A program made the translations under genes and the position numbers. The notes under the pieces are model-generated. The model was not told the DNA's origin, ran no database searches, and was given only the letters and a program-made list of their open reading frames with translations. Of a DNA stretch of 64,000 nt, positions 23,385 to 32,372 are shown piece by piece. The stretch is from Eutypa lata (lineage: Eukaryota > Ascomycota > Sordariomycetes > Xylariales > Diatrypaceae), in the NCBI GenBank assembly GCA_022661535.1, contig JAKULF010000010.1:372001-436000 (forward strand). Direction: 5' to 3'. The number at the start of each line of letters is the position of its first letter. The stretch's first letter is position 1.

Positions 23385-24148
23385 ACGCTTTTATAATTTA
23401 AAAAATAAAATTATCGTAAAAATCCTTTAACGACGTTTTTATATTTTATTTATTCATTTAATTATTATTTTTTTTTTCGTATTCGTTATTTTCGTTTTAT
23501 TAATTTATTACTTTATAAACGCCTTTATATTAATAACGCTTTTATACTTTTAAATTCGTTATTTTTTTATTTCGTATAATAACGCTTTTATTATTTTAAA
23601 AACGTTATTATTCGTTTCGTTTTTTATTTTTTAAAATATAACTCGTATTATTAATGTTTTATTTTTTCGATTAAATTAAATTAATATTTATTTTATTCGT
23701 TAATTAAATTAAATTAATAAATATTTTATTTTCGATTAATTACGTCGATTTCGTTTTTTTTAATTACGATTAAATCGTTTTATTTTATTTCGTCGTTATT
23801 TCGATTATTATTTAATTATAATTTAAATTAAATTAATTATAATTAAATTAAATATTTTATTTATTACGGTTTTTATTTCGATTATGTTTTATTTAATTCT
23901 TTTCGTTATTATTATAAACTTTTCGTTATATTATAATTATTTCGATTTATTACGCTTTTATAATTATAATTACGTTTATTTTCGTTATTTCGTTAATTAT
24001 TATTTTAATTTTATTTTCTTTACGTTAAACGCGTTTTAAACGTTACGTTTAAAAGCTTTTATAACGAAATGCTTTTAAATATAATTTATTATATATAATC
24101 GAATTATTTTTAAATCTTTTAATATCGTTAAATTATTATTATATTAAC

Positions 24149-24342
24149 TTTTAAAATATAATATTTTAATATTAATTTTATATATTTATAATTATCTTTT
24201 AATAATATAAATATATAAATATTTAAATATAAATAATTACGAAATAGTTTATTTATATATAATTTATAACTTTAAATATTTATTTTTCGTTTTTTATAAT
24301 AATTATTATTTAAATTATAATATTAATACTTTATTTATTAAT
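24149..24342 (+). repeat. Direct repeat B, copy 2 (194 bp)
   Basis: Second copy of the repeat at 23191–23384. It ends about 70 bp before composition returns to normal, so it may mark the right end of the element that became AT block 1. Confidence 0.85.
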
Positions 24343-24410
24343 TAATATATAATATAATAATTAATATTATATAATTTTTTTTTAAAAAATAAAATAATTT
24401 TAAAATAATC

Positions 24411-24580
24411 GTCGTGGATTAATGATAAGTTTTTTTAAAATTACTTATAAGTAATTCATAAATTAAAAAAAAATCGTAAGTTACCCGTAGATTACTTATG
24501 AAAAATCGTGAGTACCCGTGGGCTACCCATAAAAACGCATGGGCTTTCGTGGGTTACCCACGGGTACCCATTCCCGACCC
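24411..24580. repeat. TACCC/GGGTA-rich boundary repeat at the end of AT block 1
   Basis: Composition climbs from A/T-only to mixed over 170 bp through irregular repeats of a TACCC motif (24482, 24513, 24525, 24555 and 24565). It includes the palindrome GTGGGTTACCCAC at 24549–24561 and a near copy at 24519–24531. Neighbouring units look like the same motif at different stages of C-to-T decay. It resembles a low-complexity transposon tail; it is not a TTAGGG telomere repeat. Confidence 0.55.
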
Positions 24581-25989
24581 TTAATAGAACATTTCAGATA
24601 GACTGTGCCGAGAAGATGCGAATCCGGAGAGCTTCCATAATAAGGCGAACCATCCATAAGCTATGAAGGGTGCAATGATGAAATGATATCTTTGTCGCCG
24701 GAATGGGATCGACGAGCTAATATAAGTAGAAACGATACAGTATAACAAATGTGCCAACCTGTCATTATGCTCTACATACAACCCTATGGAAATCATCCCC
24801 CTCCATAGAACGCCAGCTCAATAAACGAGTAACACCTAGGATATTAAAATTATTGAAATGGGCCTCAAATCCCCCGCATATTGTACTACATGTGCCCCAG
24901 CCTGCTGTCGTGTCAGGGACTCCCGGAAGTGCTTGCTTGCACCCGATACCTTTGGTGAGTCATCAGAAGTATCCTAGACAGAGTCTATTTTCATTTTAAG
25001 TGTGGAATGTCAGGTTACATCTAGGTACCTAATGGCATACAGTAGGTATTTTAGCAGGTGCTACTAACTAGTACTCTCAGTCCCATGAACGCTGGGCTAT
25101 GCGGCCTGGAGGTCACTTGGAACAAGTATCTCATCTAATAATGAAAAGACGATCATTGACTTTCGAGCGATATAATCACCATGCCATAGCGCGTTATTCT
25201 CACTTCAGCGAGATTTCGATACTATTCAAATGCCTCCACTACATAATGTAAGCCCCTGTCAAGAAACCCAGTGATGAAACAACGCATTGGGCAAAACATC
25301 TATTGAGATGCCCGACTCCTTAGATATAGGTAAGCAGCTGTAGATAAGTTGTCAAAGTTATACATAAGTCATCTTTAAAAATATGGGCAGCATAGGAGAC
25401 ACTGTACGAGGTGCTGTATAGAACATATCCTCACCAGCGGAAGCCTTATTGGGGTGAGGCCTTGTCCTCTCTTCTTCACTAGTTCTCCCCATTTCTCTCA
25501 TTCTCCCTCGCTTTCTAAGAGCCTCTTGGCCTGATTCCGATAAGCTGTATTATAATGGCTCTACGAGACTAAGTCCGTAATAGGGGCTGTTCAGTTCATA
25601 CTAGCATACTGGCGAAAAACAGATCCTGATGTTTTAGGAGAGGGGTTTGACACGAATACTGCATGTGATGCGACGCATGTCAACGCGGTCCTCATATCAA
25701 GTACGCCACAAGTCAATGTTCGCCTTATCAATGTAAATACATTATGTAACAAATGGAGTCCGGTCTCGGTCAGTCTATTGTTTTCCTGGCGTTATAGGTA
25801 GCATTTCAGGTAGTTTACTATCGTTCACATATGTTGGCAATCTATTGGACTGTAACATTACAACTTTAATTACTGGTCGGGCATCTATGCCCGTCGAATG
25901 CTGATATTCCTAATGGAATTATAGGATACGTTCTAACCCTTGGGTTGGGTACCATAATGAAAAATTGTTAAACATGCCTTGCTACGTTC
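24581..25989. other. Intergenic, normal composition
   Basis: 1.4 kb right of AT block 1. Only short open frames without family features are present, and no RNA gene was recognised. Confidence 0.5.
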
Positions 25990-27112
25990 ATGAGTTGTAT
26001 GATGGTACTCTTTCGCTATTCAACCCCCCTTCCCCCCGCGGAATTTAACACCTTATATGCCTATATATCTACCTTCCAACCTCTTTTTCGGACTCTAAAC
26101 CAATTCTCAGTCGTTCTAGCACTCATGTGCTTGTCCGTGGTTCCGGCTCTATCCGCTGGACCAGTCCCCCCGTTGGCTTGGTTTGATTATGGCGCTCCTT
26201 CAAAAATCGCCCCAACTTCATCCACATTCGGTCCCTACTTCCTAATAGCACATTGGCTACCCTTGTATATAGGGAGTTAACATGTCTGAGCCGTCAATGT
26301 TTGGCAGGGTTGATTTTCAGTTAGTCTGGGATGTCCTGGTTGATGGTCTTATTCCCAATGGCGCCTTGATATATTCTTCCCGGACATTATATCGCACGCA
26401 GTTTGATGTTGACAGTCCTTGTTACAGCATCCTCCTCCGTTGGTTACTACCAAGTTTGCAATCTGTTTCGGGAATCGTCTATATATTAGGCCATTCCTCT
26501 ACTGTACGCTTTGAATATGCCCGCCGTCTCGAAGCAATTCCGGCTAAGTACATGAAACAGGCAGACGAGGACTGGTCAATGGAGGAGTGGGAGAAGAGTG
26601 CTAGGGACGCTCTTAATGAGCGAAATGGAGAATTTCCCAAATCCCGTACGACTACACCACCAGCTATTGCCGACTGGACAGAGCGGATAAAGCCCAGAGG
26701 AAAACTATTCGACGATGCCAAACGCGAGTGTACAAGAGAACGCATACAATCCCAGCTGTTTCACGGCAATCATACGAACAAGAACTGCGAATTCGACTTT
26801 AATCGACTCGATGAAAAGGAAAAAGTAGAGGTATGGGCATCAACCCTCATTTGCTTGATGCAATCACCAGGCTAACTAGCTCAGGTCTACAAAGCAATCA
26901 TTGAGAAATCAGGAACCCCACAGAATGGTATAATGCTCTTGGCCAAAGCTGTGCGCAGGTGTATTTCATACTTGGTCGCATTCGAGAGTGTCCTAACTAT
27001 GGTTGCTATGTACATGGGGATTCCAGCGATTGTTGCGATATTGCCGTGGTTCACCATGATGTTACTACCCTGGGACTGGAGGCGAAGGGTCCTTTCTCTT
27101 ATATATATTTAA
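25990..27112 (+). CDS. Uncharacterised membrane protein
   Basis: I do not recognise this family. Proposed exons are 25990–26264, 26308–26830 and 26885–27112, 341 aa. The last intron (26831–26884) is well supported: GTATGG donor, CTAAC branch, CTCAG acceptor and an open frame to a stop. The first intron (43 bp) is less certain; without it there are two separate frames, with stops between. A hydrophobic segment near the N-terminus (FSVVLALMCLSVVPALSAG) could be a signal anchor. The centre is charged (QADEDWSMEEWEKSARDAL). The C-terminus has a long hydrophobic stretch (about two helices) ending in a short basic tail. It is tail-to-tail, 122 bp apart, with the small gene at 27235–27850. The frame and introns argue for a real gene; the function is unknown. 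Confidence 0.6.
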
Positions 27113-27234
27113 TGACTTCATCTTGATGGAGTGTGTTCGTAGGCAGGAGTGTTGAAGAATAAAAGTTGGGGAGGTTTCCAATAATGACCTAAAGTTCACT
27201 TGAGCGTCACTGACCAGGTCTATTGGGTATCTTG

Positions 27235-27850
27235 TCAACGGCCTATCTGCTCAAGCCTTGATTTAACCTTGTCTAGATTGGAAGTCACCATCCACCCAAA
27301 CATTATCCACATTACGTAGTCGTAACTAGCTTTGACCCAGGTTCGTCTCTGTTCTTTCCAGTTCTTGATTTGATTGAGGAGCCATTCTTCGTCAAACCCG
27401 GACCATATGCCAGAAATGCTGAGAAGGTTTCCATATAAAATCGGGAACAGATCATAGTAGACGATACGATCTAGGTCGGCGGAAGAGGCGTCTAGTTCAT
27501 GAAGCGAGTATGCCATCGAGTCTATCACTTGTTGAGTCGGTTCGGTGTCGAGAAACAGTTTGGAAAGAAGGCAGTACGCCTGTTCCAAGGCAGCTTGGCC
27601 TGAGATCATCTCTATAATATCCTAAATGATCAAGACTCCCATTTGTCAGGCAACAGAACTCTCTGATTGTATAGACGACGGAGTAGAAGCCCACCTCTCG
27701 AGTCGTGCGAAGTCGTGGCTTCAAACTACGCAGACGTTCATGAATACTAATGGTCATAAAATAGGACCCAGACGAACCACTCGGAATTACTAACAATACG
27801 ACTACGTGCCAACAAAAGCTCAGTAAGGATTCAACAAAGACACGGGTCAT
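27235..27850 (-). CDS. Small protein resembling bacterial DUF7079-type domain
   Basis: Two exons, 27850–27695 and 27621–27235, joined in phase 0 across a 73-bp intron (TTTAG acceptor); 180 aa. Exon 1 encodes a likely membrane anchor (SLLSFCWHVVVLLVIP). Exon 2 holds a compact domain: CLLSKLFLDTEP, then helices, then YYDLFPILYGNLLSISG, WSGFDEEWLLNQI and a basic amphipathic C-terminus. The pattern FLDTE ... PxxxxNLLSxxGxWxGFDxxWL is what I recall from bacterial proteins annotated DUF7079. This is from memory and was not searched. The intron shows it now lives in a eukaryotic genome. If the upstream exon is not used, a shorter soluble form could start at Met57. The function of DUF7079 is unknown to me. 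It neighbours an orphan membrane protein and an NLR-like gene. Confidence 0.6.
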
Positions 27851-27879
27851 CTTTATTCTACCTAGAGCTACTGGACTGT

Positions 27880-27935
27880 GTAACCCAGCGCCCCGGCGCT
27901 AGGGCGCTAGGCCCCAGCGGTGAGGGCGCAGTTTG
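27880..27935. repeat. GC-rich element with repeated GGCGCTAG motifs
   Basis: A sharply bounded G+C-rich patch in ordinary sequence, with partly self-complementary GCGCC/GGCGC and GGCGCTAG/GGCGCTAGG words. It lies just upstream of the DUF7079-like gene (start at 27850). It may be the end of a small transposon or a binding site. Confidence 0.4.
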
Positions 27936-28906
27936 AGCTACCTACTGTATATCATATCATATCAGCATCATACACCGAGCAAATAAGGTGGGTTGAAATA
28001 ACTTAGGTACTTACTTACAGATGATTTTACTATAGCACTGTTCCTATATTAGGCATATGCTCCTTGGTGCATAACCCTTTGTACCTGTATTTAATTTAGC
28101 TACAAGTATCATTTTATACCGGCTAATTGCTTGAGGCATGCATCATACGAAATGGCTGCACATGCGTCAACGGGATATCATTTGTGTCCGACACCTAAGA
28201 AGGGACGAAAGCACGTTGCTTCCCGGTTAGGTGTCTTACATTGCTCCCTTTTCAGGACCACCAAATGGGAGCATTCGGCGTAGAAAGCCGGGGGTGTTAT
28301 TTATGCTGTATCAGTGAGCATCGCTGTATAAAGTACATATATTTCTGCCCTATTTCGTAGAGTTAGTATTACTTACTGTCTTTGTAATTTGCTGTCTTCG
28401 TAGCCTGATTAGTCCATAGTTAGAATGCCGGCATAATGCCGACAGAGGGTCTTCGGGATACTACAGGTCCACAAACCCGTGTGCACTGATGTGGCCATCG
28501 AATATCCATATCATTGAGGGGAATGTTACAGTCTGTGTTTATTATGGCTTGCCACGGAAGTAGCGCACCATGATGTGAAGAGGTAGCAGAATTTTCTCAC
28601 GTAAGGACTGTAGAGCCAACTCTCAAGCTCCTACCTTCCAACATATTCTTACCCCTATTCCAATCAGAGGATAGATGCTGCTCAGCAGGCTGGTGGGATG
28701 ATGTGTCGTTAAATTATTTGTTTCGCTAATCCTTCCGCGATTTCCGTCGGGCAAGATATGTTGTCATATCATACGGCTTACCCCTCCCCGTTCCGGCAAT
28801 CTGTCTTAATCCCGCATTACCAGGTATCGATAAGATATATACCAACAGGACTAACGATGTAGTCTTCAGACTTTAGCGACTCAGCCTAACTTACATTCGC
28901 TTCAAT
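27936..28906. other. Intergenic, upstream of the NLR-like gene
   Basis: About 970 bp without a supportable gene. It separates the minus-strand DUF7079-like gene from the plus-strand NLR-like gene and so holds both upstream regions together with the GC-rich element. Confidence 0.5.
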
Positions 28907-31649
28907 ATGTCGTCGTATACATCGCTCACACTTGGAGAAGGAGCAGAAGTCGATTATGAGGATGGGTACATGTTAGGATCAGCAACATCATCGACTCACT
29001 TTGGAAGTGATTCCTACTTTGACTCAACTTATGATGACCGTAAATATTATGTTTCCTCGAGTGCCTGGAGCTTTGCTGACCTACTGGGCAAGTTCCTGTT
29101 GTTGACAATCAGCGAAGCGTTGAGCTTTTAAAGACCCCTGAGTTACCCAAATTGCCACACACGTTTGGTGTTTCAACATCTGAGAGGAACCGATCGCCTG
29201 GAAACGAGTTAACGACATATACACCTCCCTCCATCCAGACTCCAACCCCGACTCGATTTATATGTCCCAATTCCGACTGTGACAAGTCCTTCTCACGAAA
29301 AGCCGACCGTAAACGTCACTTGCGCACCCATCAACCTGTCCGACACCACTACTGTGGGAACCGCTTATGCAAGCGTAACAAACACGGGTTCACTAGGCGC
29401 GACAAGCTCATAGAGCACATCAGGACTGTGCATAGTTTCGGCGATGCAATGCAAATTGATTCCTTTGCAAATGATAACGTCAAGGTTGCCATAATCAGCA
29501 CACATCAGTCTCACTATGATGCCATTCGTTTGCTCTTTGATGCGATATTCGAAGACTTTCCTCAAACAAGTCACCAGGGTGTCCCTTGCCGGACAGTGGG
29601 ACATCTTGGTAAGTGGGTAACAGTTTTGGTTTGCATAATAGGAAAGCTGAATATAGTAAATTCGATAACTTCGATCATGTCAGCGTACACGACCCTTCAG
29701 CTAGTCCTTGTCACCGGTATAGTTAGGACTCTACGTTGGCTACACACTGGCGTTGGCAATATCAATCCCGGTGACGTGATAATCAGCAGACCCGGTGATG
29801 AACTGGAAACTGGACCTCACTATTTTGGATATTCTCAACTTGATCACGTACCCGAGCAACGATCCTCTCAACCAAACAGAAGCATTCATACAGTATCCCC
29901 TCGTCTCTCTATTTCCCTTGATAAAGGGGAACTTCAGCGTCTAGCTACGCAATCTCAGAATGTATTGCATGCAAAGGACAATAAGGAGATATATGACAAG
30001 CCGATACCTGCAGGTCCGGGTTGGGTGATGATTCTGAATAGCAGGGAGCAATACGACGCTGGAGAACAGCGCAGGCAAAGCGAAGGATATCAACACATAA
30101 AATCCATTTTGAGACGATCAACCTTGAAGTGATAAAATCCACTGGCACGTTATATATCAGTGAACAGCAACACGATATTGGTGTAGAACTGAAAAGGTCC
30201 GGTGTCCTGGGATTTGTACCATGCAACTTTGTATCTGGAGTATGGGACAACAATGGCTCCGGGCAAGACTATGCTGCTTCAACAGCGGCTTGTACGGCTA
30301 AAGCTATCCTTGACAGTTGTAATCTAACGCGCAACGTGCAAGAGCGGATATCTGATGACCGGCACATACAACGTCACCGGGTGTTTCCGTTTGGGCGTAA
30401 TCGCAACTTCATCGGCCGACAAGCATTACTGGGACGACTTCTTGGGATGATTTCCCCTGATGCTGACCTTCAAGATTGTCAGCGGACTGCAATTGTGGGG
30501 CTTGGAGGTGTTGGAAAGACGCAGGTTGCTATAGAAGCTGCTTATTCCCTCGTTGATAAATGTTCCGTCTTCTGGGTTCCCGTTGTGGACGCTTCTTCTC
30601 TCACAAAAGCCTTTCTAGAGATTGGGCGACAGCTTGCTATTACCGATTTCAAAGACGAAATCAATGCGGTGCGGCTCGTTAGGGATGCCCTGAGCTGCGA
30701 GACTACTGGGAATTGGTTGTTGATATTCGACAACGCCGATGATAATACTCTCCTGTTTGATAGGTCACAATCTATGCCGCTGGCTGACTACCTACCATTC
30801 AGTCCAAGAGGCTCTATTCTATTCACAACACGCAACTACGAGGTTGCAGTCAAACTTGATGTCCGTACCAAGAATATCGTTAGGGTATGCGAAATGACCA
30901 AATCTGAAGCCATGGAGCTATTACAGGAAGATCTTAGGGAACAGCAAACTCGTGACGAAAAAAGTACGCACCGACTACTAGAGACTCTAGCCTACCTTCC
31001 ATTAGCCATCAAACAAGCATCGGTTTTTATGGCAAGCAAGGGGATGTCAACGACTAGATACCTCAAGCACTGTGAGGCACGACCCCATAGTCTTTTAAAT
31101 TTTTTGCATGAAGCCTTCGTGGACTGTCGACAGTACAAAGCTGCTCAAAGCTCTGTGGCTACCACTTGGGAGGTTTCTTTCGAGTATATTGCAAGAGATA
31201 CCCCACTTGCTGCCGCATATCTGAAGTTTATGTGCTTCTTAGCTGCGCAGGACATCCAACTAGACCAGCTACCAATGCTAGGGACCGAACTCGAAGTTGA
31301 TATAGCCTTTGGTGCACTAATAGCATATAGCTTCCTTACAGAAAGGAACGAGTTAAATTCGTTTGATTTCCACCCCCTTGTAAGGCAAGCAGTATATAAC
31401 TGGGTAAAAAATAAGGGGACACAAGAACAAGAACACTGGGCTACCGAAGTTATATCACATCTTTCACGTAGACTTCCGTCGTTGGATGGGTGTAACACAC
31501 ACGCTTGGGCGAGATATTTGCCTCACGCGGAGACAGCTTTGAGTTTACAAGCTATGTCGAAGGATACCGAGGTTTTGAACCACCTTCGTAGCATTGTCCA
31601 AGAAGGTCATAGGTTGCTTGGAGGAGCCCAGAGAGGATTGGACATGTGA
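28907..31649 (+). CDS. NLR-like protein: C2H2 fingers – nucleoside phosphorylase-like – NB-ARC
   Basis: Proposed exons 28907–29039, 29093–29961 and 30045–31649, about 868 aa. Both introns (53 and 83 bp) restore frame; the second has a weak branch site, so a frameshift near 29,960–30,130 is the alternative. Two C2H2 fingers lie at about 104–160: C-x4-C-x12-H-x3-H (CPNSDCDKSFSRKADRKRH), then C-x4-C-x15-H-x4-H. Next comes a PNP/UDP phosphorylase-like domain (about 170–465), from VKVAIISTHQSHYDAIRLLF through LVLVTGIVRTL and GDVIISRPGDE to GQDYAASTAACTAKAIL. The NB-ARC domain has P-loop GLGGVGKTQ (about 486), LLIFDNADD and GSILFTTRN, and a conserved LPLAIKQAS. No TPR or ankyrin repeats follow before the stop. 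PNP–NB-ARC proteins are a known fungal NLR class, linked to non-self recognition; the zinc-finger front end is unusual. Confidence 0.75.
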
Positions 31650-32372
31650 CGAAAATTGCTGCCAACTACAAGACGTGGATGGAAGCAAGAGAGGAAAGAA
31701 GGGGGAATATCGATGGAAGATGGTAGGTCAACATTCGTCTTAAAGAGGTCCGCGTGTTTCCAATTGGTGTCACCCATTTATAGGCCAGTTATGACGATAC
31801 GTAATTTCATCTTCTGTCTAAAATTTTCTGCCTTTGTCCTTCATTTGCTTTTACCTTGGTCTGTGTGTAATAAGTACACAGCATTTAAACCCAACCGTAG
31901 TTTTCATGGCCTTGCTATGTAGGTACTATTACGCAGATTATATATATAATCCCGAGGTCCCGTCACAGCAGGCCTCCTTTTACTGACTGCTAGATTCTTT
32001 ATTGTCATATATTGATACGTACCAATGGGGTAACACAGGGTTCAAAAATGCACTTCTAGTGGCGGTCTAGGTCGGTAAGAATCCTTTACCCCCCAGCCAT
32101 GTAAAGAGGGTTGTGCAGTGACTAATGGGCCGGGCGTGATGTTCTCATAGTAAATAATACCAAAGCCTTATATTCTTGTGATCAGGAAACTGCCAATTTG
32201 CTGACAATGCATAACTGGGAAATCACTACATATGCCGTGGTTGGTTTGCCTGAGGGTTGGAATTATCATTGTAACCCCCAGTAGGCTCTTCCATCCTCCA
32301 TTTTCCCAAAGTTTCTTTAGCATACTTAACCTTACTTAATCCCGCACCTACAAGGGTAGAACATATCCAACT
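31650..32372. other. Intergenic after the NLR-like gene
   Basis: 723 bp. The first 80 bp still read in parts like basic, Arg/Lys/Glu-rich coding DNA in shifted frames, which may be the remnant of a lost repeat domain. The rest shows nothing gene-like. Confidence 0.4.

Larger units (their letters stand above)
18640..24410. repeat. AT block 1: RIP-degraded repeat DNA
   Basis: About 5.8 kb that is almost only A and T (roughly 5–10% G+C per line by eye). Remaining C is nearly always in CpG or CpT, and G in CpG or ApG; CpA and TpG are almost absent. That is the end state expected from repeat-induced point mutation. No coding sequence survives in any frame. Internal direct repeats, listed separately, show that duplicated DNA was present. 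The left edge grades over about 100 bp near 18,600–18,740; the right edge is at about 24,410. Confidence 0.85.

Noticed and set aside
18640..24410. Search for CRISPR arrays or tRNA genes in the AT block
   Set aside because: Repeats are few and not regularly spaced; no tRNA box A/B pairs or cloverleaf were found. CRISPR is not expected in a fungal nucleus.
24482..24570. TACCC/GGGTA repeats as a telomere or internal telomeric repeat
   Set aside because: The unit is not TTAGGG and spacing is irregular; a transposon tail fits better.
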